Positions 51,038-60,926 are shown, numbered from the stretch's first letter. The stretch is 64,000 nt of DNA from Bacillota bacterium (GCA_023400055.1 JAEXFN010000020.1:233682-297681), one strand, 5' to 3'. Notes: generated by a model from the letters alone, not told the origin. Translations and numbers: made by a program.

Positions 51038-52798
51038 TTATTCAACCCCGAATAACATCGCTTCCGTGAAAATCTCCATGAAGTCCGGTTCATCCGCCAA
51101 ATTAATAGCTTTAATCAATGGCGTTTTTTGGAGGAGTTCCCGCAGTCGATGCTTCGAGAGTAAACATTGAATAGCGCCGGTTCCGGCCGAATTTCCAACG
51201 ATTTTAAGCCGCTCCGGCGGAATATCGGGAAGCAATCCCAATAAAATTGCATCCGCCGCGTTCAAAAAACTGCCAAACGCCCCCGCCAGATAAATGGTTT
51301 CAAGCTCGGTGGCGGAGATTCCGGTTTTCCTGAGCATCAGTTCGATTCCGGAACGAATCGCGGCTTTTCCCACTTGAAAATGGCGGATATCTTCTTGGGT
51401 CAAATAGATCGGTTTGGGGGTATCCCGCAAAAGATAATAGCGTTTGGTTTGCTGATCGAGATGGGGGTCCGGAGAATTCTTTGCAAAACCACCGGACGCC
51501 GTAATGACTCCTTTTTTTAAAAGTTCCGCGATGACTCGAAGCAAGCCCGAGCCGCAAAGCCCCAGCGGCGGTCGATCGGCGATGGTCGTTAATTCGAGGT
51601 CATCTTCTTGAAAAACGACATCGACAATGGCGCCGGGGAGCGCCAGCATTCCGCAAGAAAGCTGAGCTCCTTCGAAAGCCGGCCCTGCCGCAGTAGAACA
51701 TGCGAATATGTTTCCGTTGCCGGCCAAAACGATCTCGCCATTGGTGCCGATATCGATCAAAAGCTCTTTTCGCGACGGCTCCAGATGACAGGCCAAGACG
51801 CCGACCGAGATATCGGAACCCACATGCCCGCCGATTCCCGGCAGGATGAAGATTGAACCCTTGGGATTCATGGTAATTGCCATTTCATCCGGGGTTAAGG
51901 CGATGAATCCGGAAAAGACGGGACGGAAAGGCGCTCTGCCTAAAGCCGTCGGATTCACCCCGACCAGCAAATGCAGCATACAGCTGTTGCCCACACAATT
52001 CACTTGAATGATCTGATCATAATTTAATCGCTTGGAAACGACCAATTCTCCAATGAGGTCGTTAATGACGCCAATAATCGCGGAATGCAGCTGATTCAAA
52101 CCGCCGGGCTCGGCAGCATATTGAATCCGCGCGATGACATCGGCGCCATAACGGGCTTGCGGGTTATATTGCGCCGCATCGGCCGCCACTTCCCCGCTAA
52201 CCAAATTGACCAAATAAGCGGCAACGGTCGTAGTCCCGATATCCACCGCCACGCCGTAGCGAGCGATCGGCTGTTGGTCGTAGGAGGTTGCGATGATCCG
52301 ATTGTCGAAAATCTCCAGGGACAAAGTCGATCCTGGCGCGGCGTCCGCAATGGCTCGAAGCGTTTCACGTTCCGGCTGGCATTCGCAGTTGATCCGCAAT
52401 AGACACTCTTCCCAGCTCTCCGGGGCGCTCAATATCCGTTGCTCCCAAAGAGGCTCCAGTTCTACTTGTTCACGGATCCCGGCCGTTAGAATCGCTCCAA
52501 CCGCTTCGGCCGGCTGGCTCTCGAATTCCAGAGAAACCGGCCCAATAATTGCGGTCTGGCAGGCCAAACGAATCCCGTTCCCGATCTCCTCCGGATTTAA
52601 GAGTCGAATTTCGTCGGCGGTGTGCGGAGCCAATTCGCCTTTGGCCTTTATCCGGCATTTGCCGCAGGTTCCGTTGCCATTGCAAGGAAAGGGAAAGGGA
52701 ATCGCGAGCGAAGCCAACACCTCTTTAACAGTGGCGCCGCTGTGCACTTGAACGACGCGGTTTTGATTTTTCAAATTCACACTGCACATTGTGTCCAT
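51038..52798 (-). CDS. ASKHA/2Fe-2S protein, RACo-like corrinoid activator
   Basis: 586 residues. An N-terminal plant-type 2Fe-2S domain has ligands Cys39, Cys45, Cys48 and Cys80. A middle domain and a C-terminal ASKHA ATPase-like domain follow (VDIGTTTVAAYLV near 190, LIDIGTNGEIVL near 345, AGAFGSFL near 510). Proteins of this type use ATP to reduce Co(II) corrinoids in methyltransferase systems. No corrinoid protein or methyltransferase gene is near, so its partner is elsewhere or it acts on something else. The ATG at 52798 has GAGGA 7 bases upstream. Confidence 0.88.
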   Translation of the reverse strand: MDTMCSVNLKNQNRVVQVHSGATVKEVLASLAIPFPFPCNGNGTCGKCRIKAKGELAPHTADEIRLLNPEEIGNGIRLACQTAIIGPVSLEFESQPAEAVGAILTAGIREQVELEPLWEQRILSAPESWEECLLRINCECQPERETLRAIADAAPGSTLSLEIFDNRIIATSYDQQPIARYGVAVDIGTTTVAAYLVNLVSGEVAADAAQYNPQARYGADVIARIQYAAEPGGLNQLHSAIIGVINDLIGELVVSKRLNYDQIIQVNCVGNSCMLHLLVGVNPTALGRAPFRPVFSGFIALTPDEMAITMNPKGSIFILPGIGGHVGSDISVGVLACHLEPSRKELLIDIGTNGEIVLAGNGNIFACSTAAGPAFEGAQLSCGMLALPGAIVDVVFQEDDLELTTIADRPPLGLCGSGLLRVIAELLKKGVITASGGFAKNSPDPHLDQQTKRYYLLRDTPKPIYLTQEDIRHFQVGKAAIRSGIELMLRKTGISATELETIYLAGAFGSFLNAADAILLGLLPDIPPERLKIVGNSAGTGAIQCLLSKHRLRELLQKTPLIKAINLADEPDFMEIFTEAMLFGVE

Positions 52799-52822
52799 GA
52801 ATCCGTCCTCATTATGAAGTCG

Positions 52823-53590
52823 TCAAATTTGCCGTTTGCTGGCGGCATATTTCCGATTGAACGCTCGGATCTTCCCATATAACGTAAAAGATTCATAAAA
52901 TGCCCGCAAAATCACACTGAATTTCGCGCCGGTCTGAACTCCCGCTTTTCGCGGATAATGATGCACTCCCAGTTCGGCCAGTTTATAACCCATGTTCTTG
53001 ATTTTGGTCAACAGCTCCACGCTGATCAAAGCGCCCCTAGATTCAATGGTAATCCGGTCGAAGATCTCTTTTTTAAATAGTTTAAAAGCGCAATCGATGT
53101 CCCTGACCTTGAGCCCAAAAAGCAGACGCGCCCATAATTTCCAGCCAAACGCATTGAACTTGCGGATGAAAGGATCGGCCCGCTTGATTCGATAACCGAT
53201 GACCGCATCAAATTCCGGATTTTCATTTAAGTAATGAATAAAGGAAGTTAACTCGGCCAAATCAAACTGGAGATCGCAATCGGAAAAAAAGATCAACCCA
53301 TAGCGGCAGCTATGAAAGCCGGTTTGCAACGCTTCCCCGTATCCTCGGTTCTTTTCATGCCGTTTAAGGACTACATGCCGATCGCGATTGGCGTAATTTT
53401 GGACGATTTCGGAAGTCCGATCCTTGCTTCCGTCGTCCACAATGATGATCTCATAGGGACAACCCAACGTTTCCAAGATGGCGCGGGACTGTTCGATCGT
53501 CCCCGCCACATTGTCCGCTTCATTATAAGCCGGAAAAAACAGGCTGATTCCTCCCGCCAAAACCGCGGGTTGCCGAAGTTCTCTTTGCAT
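52823..53590 (-). CDS. GT2 glycosyltransferase, DPM1-like
   Basis: About 255 residues, one GT-A domain: FFPAYNEADNV, IIVDDGSKDRT, the metal-binding SDCDLQFD, and a conserved basic C-terminal half without membrane helices. It probably loads a hexose onto a polyprenyl phosphate for the GT-C enzymes nearby. The ATG at 53590 follows GGAGG by 8 bases. It lies 54 bases downstream of the large PMT-like gene. Confidence 0.88.
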   Translation of the reverse strand: MQRELRQPAVLAGGISLFFPAYNEADNVAGTIEQSRAILETLGCPYEIIIVDDGSKDRTSEIVQNYANRDRHVVLKRHEKNRGYGEALQTGFHSCRYGLIFFSDCDLQFDLAELTSFIHYLNENPEFDAVIGYRIKRADPFIRKFNAFGWKLWARLLFGLKVRDIDCAFKLFKKEIFDRITIESRGALISVELLTKIKNMGYKLAELGVHHYPRKAGVQTGAKFSVILRAFYESFTLYGKIRAFNRKYAASKRQI

Positions 53591-53644
53591 CGAGCAGACC
53601 TCCGTTGCCACAAAATGAATTGAATAACGCCATGCTAAAGATCA

Positions 53645-56600
53645 TCAAAAAATCCAATCATTGGGGAACCACCGCAAAAACTTTTCGATATAGGCTTCCG
53701 GTACTTCCAGGCCGGCAATGGCCGGATAAAAGAGCACTCCCAGACTTAAAGCGATCACGAACAGGACCAATAAAATCCTTCGTCCAGTATGGGGCATCTT
53801 CCATAATGGCTCCGTCACAAAAGCGATGCTCACATAGAGGAGCGGCAAAACCGGGTAAAAATGATAGATAAAAGTGACCCGGCTGACGAGTGTCCACGGT
53901 AAATAAGCTGCCAAAAGGCCGACCATCGCGTAATGCATCACCGAAAAGCGGCGCCGCTGCAGCAAATGATAGCTCAAAAACAACAACGAAATTACACCCA
54001 GGAGCCAAATGAGCGGATTTCCCAGACTGACAATGACTTCTTTCATGCCCGGCGCCAGGTTGCTGCCCGCATAGAGCCATAACGGTTTAAAATCAAACGG
54101 CCAGCCCCACCAGGGCGATGCGAACGGGTGCGTCTCCGTCAACTGCGAATGATACTGATACATCCATTTCTGACTGGCAATCACCTCCTTGACGCTAGCC
54201 CAGGTAAAAAGCGGCGCAGTTCCGGAACATTTGAGAAAAGGAAGATAGGACAGATAGTAGACGCTGGGTATGATCACGATAAAAAGCAGTAAACCGCCGC
54301 TCAGCGTCGCGCGCAGATTTTTCAGAAAGCCGGAGGCCGCCGCGGGATCGGACGAACGCCGGCCGGCCAGGAACTGCCGGAACTTCAGAATCAGGAAACA
54401 GAGCAAGGTCCCACCGAAGGCATAGGCGCCGGTCCATTTGGTAGCGACCGCCAGACCAAAAAAAAGCAGGACAGCGGCGATGGTCGGGTAGGAAACCGCG
54501 GGCGCGATGCCGTCTTCCGTTTCTTCGCCGCGAAGGTACCGGAAGGTAAATATCGATAACACAGTTATGAAAAATACCGAGGTCGTGTCGATGGTCGAAT
54601 ATCTGCTTTCCACCAGCGGCATAAAATCGAGACAACCCAGCGCCATGGTCGCATAGGCCCCAAACCGGGTAGCCAGTACCTGCCGTCCCAGGAAAAAAAG
54701 GGCTGCCATCAGCAGAATACCCATCAAGGCGTGGCTGAACCGCATTCCGAAGGGCGACATGCCAAACAGCAATATTCCCAGGCTCAGAATATCTTTTCCC
54801 AAAGGAGGATGGGTCGTTTCGTAAACCGGATATCCCTTGATAAACTCATAAGCGGTACGACCATGATAAATCTCATCAAAATAAGTGCTGTTCAAAAAGC
54901 TGGGTCGCTCGGCCATGGTCGTTGGCTCGTCAAAAAGCGGCGATCGGGCGGCGGGTGTGAGCGCGCCGTCGGCGCTGACCACCGCTTGGGGATAGATGAG
55001 CCGGTTTTGTTCATCCAGGAAGCCAAGCTCATTCACCATGCCGGCCTGGGGCAGAGGCGTGAAGCGGAGGCGGCGGACGCCAGCGGCGATCAATGGCTGG
55101 CGTTTCAAAACATAATAGCCATCCGTCCCGATGACGGCGGCTTGCTTCCAGACTCCTCCCTCCTGCTTGGCGACTGCCAGTTGGCCGGCGCCCTCGGCGT
55201 CATAAATGGCCAGGTTGCGGATGTTAACCGGCTTGGCAAACCTTACTTCCACCGTTTGCCGGGGCGAAGTGAAATTGATCCCGCTGCGCGGCGTCGACCA
55301 TGACCCCAAACGGAAAAAGACCAGCGCGCCATAGACCAGGAGGATCAGCCCCACCAGCCCGAGATCCCGACGCCGCAATGGGAATGGTGGCTGGCGGAGC
55401 TTATCTACGAGGGAGACAGCGATCGTCGCGGTATATTCGGAAAAGAAACGTTTCAGCGGCAAACCCGCGGCAGTGGTCCGCAGCTTGAAAATCAGCAATG
55501 CGCAGCCGAACAGGCCGAGATTGACGATGGCCAAAATATAGAGGGCCCTGCTGAATGCGGGATCGATCAGTCGCTGCTGCAGGTTCAGCGCCCCGGCGTG
55601 CAGGTTAAAAAACCATGCCAAGCTGAGCAACAGCGCCAAGTAGTAGACCCGTTTATCCCGATAATAGCCGGCAATTAGCCAAAGCAAAACCACTGGCGTC
55701 AGGAAGCCGTCGCTCCGCGCGAAGGGGAAAAATAACGGCCAGGCCATGAGGATGACGAACGAGGCGGTCAGCAAGCCGGCAAAGCCCGGCCTGCGCCTAA
55801 ATCCGCCCCAAATCCAGCCGCTGAAGGCGCAAACCACCAAAACTCCCGGTCCCCAAAAACGCAAACCGGCCCAAAACGTATGGAAGTCCAAGACGCTATA
55901 TCCGCCGATAAGCACCGGAAAGTTAGCCGCCGACTCCGGAACGGGCCAGAGAACCCCCTGCCCGCCGGGAAGATACGCCAGAAAACCCGGTTCGATCGGA
56001 ACCAGCCTCATTACTGAAAACATTAACGCCAAAGCTAACGCTCCCACCAGGCCGAATAAGGCCGAAGCGCGCCAACCGGACCGGTAATAGCGATACATTA
56101 ACAACAATGGCAATAAGAAAAGCAATTCAATTTTGAAAAAAGCGAGCATCCCCCATAAAATCGCCGCACTGTAATAGCGTTTGGATCGCAGCGCCCACAA
56201 AATTATCAATAAGGCCAGCGCATAAAGGGCTTCGCTAAAACCGGCACTTTGCGACTGGTAGATAGCCGGGGGCAGGAACATCGCAATGCTTGCAACCGCC
56301 AGGCCGACCAGCGGATTTTTCCGGCGGATCAGCGCCAGACATACCCCGGCGATGCTCAATTGGCAAACCAAACCGAGCAGTTGCGGCAGCCAGGCGAGAC
56401 CAGCCATTCCCGGAACGCTCCAGACGGGATTCAGCTTTGCGAATGCCGCCAGCGATTCCAGCGTTAAATAAGGAATTCGATACATGCCCGCCAGCACCGC
56501 GATCGCCCCAAAGCAACGCCAAGGGTGCTTCTCTATCAGGAAACAATCGACCTTAGGCCGCCAAAATCGGAGATCCCGCTTATCGATGAGCAAACCCGCC

Positions 56601-56764
56601 CACAGCGCCACAAAGAAAATGAACGCGAACCAGGGCCATAATAGCGTACTCTCGACCGCTTTCGGCAAAGGAGATCCCGTCGAAATCCGGGCCAAGGCCG
56701 GGACAGCCGAAACCAGCATCGTCAAAATGCCTATAACTGCGAATCGCCATCTCTTGTTTCGCAT
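53645..56764 (-). CDS. Large GT-C protein with PMT-type C-terminal half
   Basis: 1039 residues. The N-terminal about 460 residues hold about ten membrane helices. A soluble region of about 120 residues (505-620) with beta-rich, F5/8C-like character follows one more helix. The C-terminal about 400 residues are PMT-like (GT39), with the acidic pair in YFDEIYHGRTAYEF near residue 627, HPPLGKDI, and about nine helices. It uses a polyprenyl-phosphate sugar on the outer face; the acceptor is unknown. The N-terminal half may be a second, degenerate GT-C module. Array 5 begins only 52 bases upstream of its ATG. Confidence 0.82.
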   Translation of the reverse strand: MRNKRWRFAVIGILTMLVSAVPALARISTGSPLPKAVESTLLWPWFAFIFFVALWAGLLIDKRDLRFWRPKVDCFLIEKHPWRCFGAIAVLAGMYRIPYLTLESLAAFAKLNPVWSVPGMAGLAWLPQLLGLVCQLSIAGVCLALIRRKNPLVGLAVASIAMFLPPAIYQSQSAGFSEALYALALLIILWALRSKRYYSAAILWGMLAFFKIELLFLLPLLLMYRYYRSGWRASALFGLVGALALALMFSVMRLVPIEPGFLAYLPGGQGVLWPVPESAANFPVLIGGYSVLDFHTFWAGLRFWGPGVLVVCAFSGWIWGGFRRRPGFAGLLTASFVILMAWPLFFPFARSDGFLTPVVLLWLIAGYYRDKRVYYLALLLSLAWFFNLHAGALNLQQRLIDPAFSRALYILAIVNLGLFGCALLIFKLRTTAAGLPLKRFFSEYTATIAVSLVDKLRQPPFPLRRRDLGLVGLILLVYGALVFFRLGSWSTPRSGINFTSPRQTVEVRFAKPVNIRNLAIYDAEGAGQLAVAKQEGGVWKQAAVIGTDGYYVLKRQPLIAAGVRRLRFTPLPQAGMVNELGFLDEQNRLIYPQAVVSADGALTPAARSPLFDEPTTMAERPSFLNSTYFDEIYHGRTAYEFIKGYPVYETTHPPLGKDILSLGILLFGMSPFGMRFSHALMGILLMAALFFLGRQVLATRFGAYATMALGCLDFMPLVESRYSTIDTTSVFFITVLSIFTFRYLRGEETEDGIAPAVSYPTIAAVLLFFGLAVATKWTGAYAFGGTLLCFLILKFRQFLAGRRSSDPAAASGFLKNLRATLSGGLLLFIVIIPSVYYLSYLPFLKCSGTAPLFTWASVKEVIASQKWMYQYHSQLTETHPFASPWWGWPFDFKPLWLYAGSNLAPGMKEVIVSLGNPLIWLLGVISLLFLSYHLLQRRRFSVMHYAMVGLLAAYLPWTLVSRVTFIYHFYPVLPLLYVSIAFVTEPLWKMPHTGRRILLVLFVIALSLGVLFYPAIAGLEVPEAYIEKFLRWFPNDWIF

Positions 56765-56815
56765 GCTCCAGTATTCCTTCTTACCGGAAAAATTTTTGCC
56801 TGCAATACATCCTCG

Positions 56816-57108
56816 GCGGTGCTCAGCAAGCTCTCTCAGTCACTCAACAAGCTCTTTCAGTCACTCAACAAGCTTGCTCAGTCACTCAACAACTCTTTCA
56901 GTCACTCAACAAGCTTGCTCAGTCACTCAGCAAGCTCTTTCAGTCACTCAACAAGCTTGCTCAGTCACTCAGTAAGCTTGCTCAGTCGCTCAGCAAGCTC
57001 TTTCAGTCACTCAGCAAGCTCTCTCAGTCACTCAACAAGCTTGCTCAGTCACTCAGCAAGCTCTTTAAGCCGCTCAACAAGCTCTTTCATCCACTGCGGA
57101 TAATCACA
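56816..57108. repeat. 21-bp tandem array 5 (CAGTnACT family)
   Basis: About fourteen units with starts every 21 bases (56837, 56858, 56879 and so on), except one 20-base unit at 56879 that lost a G. The unit is CAGTCACTCAAC followed by AAGCTCTTT or AAGCTTGCT, and it is the most homogeneous of the six arrays. The two end variants are interspersed. All three plus-strand frames stay open, a property of the unit and not evidence of coding. The remaining gap to the flavoprotein (57109-57333) is AT-rich with no feature I can name. Confidence 0.9.
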
Positions 57109-57333
57109 TGGTTATTAAGGAAGTTATTTTCTTATATCCGAATACTCAATCGATTTATTTTGTCATTTTTTATTTCGGATCATCTAACTTTTTCGCCATA
57201 TTCTGTTAAATGCCTTCCAGGATATTATTGAAGCCAAAATTGTTAGCTTGTATTCGAGGTTATGAAGTAAATGTTTTACATCGGAAAGCTGTCCCACATA
57301 CTGAACCGTTGGAAAGCATTTATCCCAACGCCG

Positions 57334-58629
57334 TTAAGAACCGGCAACCAACCGGGCGACGGCCTGCCCCATTTCGATGGCGTAATTTTGGCCGCGATCC
57401 TCGGGGTAGATCTGGGCCATCGTCGCCAGGTAAACTCCGGAGAGCGGCGTTTCAAGCCCGGGCCGGATCTGGGAGTAATGGGTCGATACCACCGGCTGGC
57501 TGTAGCGGGCCCGCATCACATGGCAGCGCCGGACGGTGGCCGGATTCCAGCGGGGAAAGATGGACTGCAACCCTTGGCAAAACTCCGCCGCGATCTGGGC
57601 GTCACTCGCCCGGAACAACCGGGCGTTGCCGTCCAGGTAGCGCGAGAGGTAAACGAGGTGCGCGCCGTAAGCGGCCGGTCCGACCAAATTGGTGTGCTCG
57701 ATGACCGCCACGAATGGCAATTCCGGTTGGGCCACTGAAATCCAGTAATAATCCGAGAGCGGCTGGGTCATCTCCAATATCAGACAAAGGTTGGCCTGAT
57801 AGCGGATCTTCGCCAACTGATTGCGGTAGGCGGCTGGCAGCTGCGGAGCGAACCGCAGCAATTCGGCGGGCGCTGTCGTCACCACGACGCGATCGAAGTC
57901 AGCCTCAAAATTCTCCCCGCTCAGCCCGATGGAAGCATCGTCATTCACCGCCAGGCGCCGCACCGGGGTTGACAAGCGAATCACTCCGCCCCGTTCACGG
58001 ATCGCGCGCTCTAGCGCCCGGTACAATGGCTGAAAACCGCCTTCGAAATACCCCAGCACCTCACGGCGCAAACCCTTCCGCCGGGTCGAACCGCGCAATT
58101 TCAATTTGTTCCAGAGCCAGGCGGCGGAGACCTGCGCGGCGTCACTGCCGAATTTGAAATCCAATAACGGTCCCCATACCTTGGCGTAAACCGCCTCGCC
58201 GGCGGTGCGGATCAGCCATTCTTTGGCGGTCTGTTCCTCCAACATCCGCCAATCCTTGATGAAGCGCGCCCGATAAACCAGGCTTCCGAGGGCAATGCGT
58301 TCCCTGAGCCGCAGTTCGCCGAAGCGCAACAAATCGACGGGAGTCGTAAAGGGGTACAAGCGGTCGTTGATATAAAAACCATTTTTCGGCGTCAGCCATT
58401 GCCACCGCGCAGCCAGGCCGAGCTCCGCGCTGAGGGCGATCAACGCGGCGTCGCTCGTGAAAATATGGTGATAAAACCGTTCCACGCATTGGGAACCCAC
58501 CCGGAATGAACTGGCCAGCCCGCCGCTGAACGGCTCCTGCTCCAGGACGACCACCGCGTGCCCGTTTTTGGAGAGCTCATAGGCCGCGCTAAGCCCGGTC
58601 GCTCCGGCGCCGATGATGCCGATCTTCAA
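57334..58629 (-). CDS. FAD-dependent amine oxidase-like protein
   Basis: 431 residues. N-terminal FAD motif IGIIGAGATGLSAAYEL, then EQEPFSGGLASSF. The middle carries the RFYHHIF element seen in UDP-galactopyranose mutase-like and protoporphyrinogen-oxidase-like proteins that occur in surface polysaccharide clusters. The C-terminus GVYLATMAQIYPEDRG is the second FAD contact. Reaction unknown. Starts with TTG (58629), with GGGAGG 8 bases upstream. Confidence 0.82.
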   Translation of the reverse strand: MKIGIIGAGATGLSAAYELSKNGHAVVVLEQEPFSGGLASSFRVGSQCVERFYHHIFTSDAALIALSAELGLAARWQWLTPKNGFYINDRLYPFTTPVDLLRFGELRLRERIALGSLVYRARFIKDWRMLEEQTAKEWLIRTAGEAVYAKVWGPLLDFKFGSDAAQVSAAWLWNKLKLRGSTRRKGLRREVLGYFEGGFQPLYRALERAIRERGGVIRLSTPVRRLAVNDDASIGLSGENFEADFDRVVVTTAPAELLRFAPQLPAAYRNQLAKIRYQANLCLILEMTQPLSDYYWISVAQPELPFVAVIEHTNLVGPAAYGAHLVYLSRYLDGNARLFRASDAQIAAEFCQGLQSIFPRWNPATVRRCHVMRARYSQPVVSTHYSQIRPGLETPLSGVYLATMAQIYPEDRGQNYAIEMGQAVARLVAGS

Positions 58630-58656
58630 ATGAAACGCCTCCCGCGGTCGGTAGGA

Positions 58657-59982
58657 TCAGTTTTTCGAAAGGCCGGTCCGGTCGCCGACCGAACCAACGT
58701 GCTGTTGAAACAGCCAATAAACCGAATAGCCAAAGAGCGCGCAGGTGATTGCCGCAATCAGATGCGCGAGCGGATCGCCGGGACGGACCCAGATCGAAAC
58801 CGGAACCGGATCGATCGCCCGCAGCCATTGCCCCGCCGTAGCCAGCCACCGGGCGGCGGGATCCCGCTCCAGCCATCCCCGCAGATAAACGTAGCCGGTA
58901 TTCGCGAAATGGACTCCGCTCAACCCGATCAGCGGCCAGGCCAAGCGGCGCTCCCAGATCAGGCATACTGTTAAAAAAATGAGCGCCGGGAAGAGATATC
59001 GTTCATGCATCCGGGTGCCGACCAGAAAGACCCCGAAACACAAGAGATAAGCGGCGTAAAAAAGCCAGAAGGGCTGATTCCGCCGGACCCAGGCAACTCC
59101 CCCGGCCAGCAGCACCACCGCCGCAAGCAGCACAACCCCCCAACCGGCATAAGAAAGCTGCCAGAAAGGCGTCGCATCGGGAAGGGTCTGTCCGCCCAGC
59201 AGCGTCCAGAGATTAAAGGCATTGGCTGTGGCGTAGGGATAATCGCCGCCGCTCTTGATGAAATGCGGGATGAGCCAGAAAAAGGAGCGGTCGGCCGAGA
59301 ACGGCATCACCACCGCGGTATAGACCGCCAGCGAACCGACAGCGGCCAGCCCGAGTTCCCGCCAGGATAGATCGAGGACAAAGAGGAAGAAGACCAGCGG
59401 CGCTAACTCCGCGGCTTGCGGTTTGGTCAACACGGCCAAGGTAAACAGGAGTGCAGCCACTGCTTTCCTCCGCGCTATCAGGCAATCCAACGCGGCCAGC
59501 ATCAGCGTAGTCACGACCGACTCGAACTGCCCCCATACCGCCGAATTAAAAAAGACGGCGGGATTCAGGCTGTAGCCAATCGCCAGCCAAAACCCCAGCC
59601 GCTGCCGGTTTTGTTTCCGAGCGATGCGGTAGATTAGGACGCCGCCGATGCAATCAAAGAGGACCGGCCATAATTTAATCAGGATTTCATGGGCCTTGGT
59701 TCCCAACACGCCGAATGCGGCGGCGATTTCACCGGAGATCCAGAGCAGGTACAGATAAGCCGGGCCATAAACCACATGCCAGGTCCGGTAGAAATCCGCC
59801 CAATCCTTCAGCGCCAAGTGCTGACTCCAGGCGAGATAGCCCGCCATATCGATGGCATCGCTCGGCAACCAGCAGAGCAGGATCTTCAGCAGGATCAAAG
59901 CGGCGAGAATAACTCCCAGCCAAGCTCTACCCCGCTTGCTGGTCAGCAACGGTTCGTTTTGGCAATTGCGGCTCGTGTCCAC
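58657..59982 (-). CDS. GT-C membrane glycosyltransferase (GT87/DUF2029-like)
   Basis: About 441 residues with about ten membrane helices. The early loop SDAIDMAGYLAWSQ holds an acidic pair, and GPAYLYLLW and HEILIKLWPVLFD follow, as in polyprenyl-phosphate mannosyltransferase-like GT-C proteins. GTG at 59982 lies 8 bases after GGAGG and is preferred to the ATG 14 codons upstream. It ends 27 bases before the flavoprotein gene, so they are one operon. Confidence 0.78.
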   Translation of the reverse strand: MDTSRNCQNEPLLTSKRGRAWLGVILAALILLKILLCWLPSDAIDMAGYLAWSQHLALKDWADFYRTWHVVYGPAYLYLLWISGEIAAAFGVLGTKAHEILIKLWPVLFDCIGGVLIYRIARKQNRQRLGFWLAIGYSLNPAVFFNSAVWGQFESVVTTLMLAALDCLIARRKAVAALLFTLAVLTKPQAAELAPLVFFLFVLDLSWRELGLAAVGSLAVYTAVVMPFSADRSFFWLIPHFIKSGGDYPYATANAFNLWTLLGGQTLPDATPFWQLSYAGWGVVLLAAVVLLAGGVAWVRRNQPFWLFYAAYLLCFGVFLVGTRMHERYLFPALIFLTVCLIWERRLAWPLIGLSGVHFANTGYVYLRGWLERDPAARWLATAGQWLRAIDPVPVSIWVRPGDPLAHLIAAITCALFGYSVYWLFQQHVGSVGDRTGLSKN

Positions 59983-60152
59983 TACCGTATCCTCCCGGAT
60001 ATTGCTCGCAACGCTAGCGCGCATATATACCGACTATCGCCCGTGAAAACAGCTGCAAATGAAGATTAAACCCTGCTGCCAATGCTTTAATGTCTAGTGA
60101 AGCGCGCGCCGGAAGGAGCTTTCCCCTTCACTGGCGTTTCCTTTGGCCAAAG

Positions 60153-60926
60153 TCAAGAGCGCTCCGGTTCGATGTCTTCAAAATGATAACGGTGATGCCA
60201 GTGATTGTTGGCGATTACCAACACGCTGGCGAACATTTTGAGCGAATCCCGCAGCACCGATACGGTGGAAAGGGCGGAATGGTTCAGATGGACCGGAACC
60301 AGCAGGAATCGGTAATGCTTTTGTTTGGCCAGAAACAGCACTTCGACATCGAAACTGAAATCATCCCGGGTGACCTGGTCAAAAATGTCCAGGGCCACCG
60401 CGCGCTTGAAACCCTTCAGGCCGCACTGCGTATCTTTGATTCCCAGATTCAGCAGTGAATTGACAATGATATTAAAACCCCGCTTGGCGATTTTGCGTTT
60501 CAGGTCATAGGACGAGATGTCGCTGGACTCGGCCAGATCCCGTGAACCGAGCACCATATCGATGGGCTGGCTGCGCAATAATTCCAACCCCTGCCAGATC
60601 GGCTCCATACCGTACGGCAAGTCCACATCCGTAAAGAACACATAAGCGCCCCGGGCCGCCTGGACTCCCTGCTTGACGGCATACCCCTTGCCCCGGTTCG
60701 GGGAATAGCTGATCATCCGCAGCTCGGAATAGCTGTCGGCGAGTTCTGCGCCGATTTTAGCGGTTTCGTCCGTACTGCCGTCATTCACTACAATGAGTTC
60801 GAACGATAAAGACTGCTTTCGTAGAGCGGTGATAACCACAGTGATATTGGCTTGCAAACCCGCTCCGTAGTTGTAGGCGGGGATTACCAGCGAAAGCACC
60901 GGCCTGGCAAGCACGAATGAATTCAT
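60153..60926 (-). CDS. GT2 glycosyltransferase, dolichyl/polyprenyl-phosphate glucose synthase-like
   Basis: 257 residues. IPAYNYGAGLQ, VVNDGSTDET, the NRGKGYAVKQGV element and FTDVDLPYG are typical of the ALG5/DPG branch of GT2. GLKGFKRAVALDIFDQ follows. It should make polyprenyl-phosphate hexose in the cytosol. Its ATG overlaps the gtrA-like stop by 4 bases, and GtrA proteins are the usual flippases for that product. Confidence 0.9.
   Translation of the reverse strand: MNSFVLARPVLSLVIPAYNYGAGLQANITVVITALRKQSLSFELIVVNDGSTDETAKIGAELADSYSELRMISYSPNRGKGYAVKQGVQAARGAYVFFTDVDLPYGMEPIWQGLELLRSQPIDMVLGSRDLAESSDISSYDLKRKIAKRGFNIIVNSLLNLGIKDTQCGLKGFKRAVALDIFDQVTRDDFSFDVEVLFLAKQKHYRFLLVPVHLNHSALSTVSVLRDSLKMFASVLVIANNHWHHRYHFEDIEPERS

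Noticed and set aside
56484..57103. Serine-rich or VTQQA repeat protein genes in array 5
   Set aside because: All three plus frames are open because the unit contains no stop, one unit shifts frame by one base, and no start with a ribosome site exists.
56816..57108. CRISPR array
   Set aside because: The units are contiguous 21-mers with no spacers and no cas genes are present. The other five arrays fail for the same reason.
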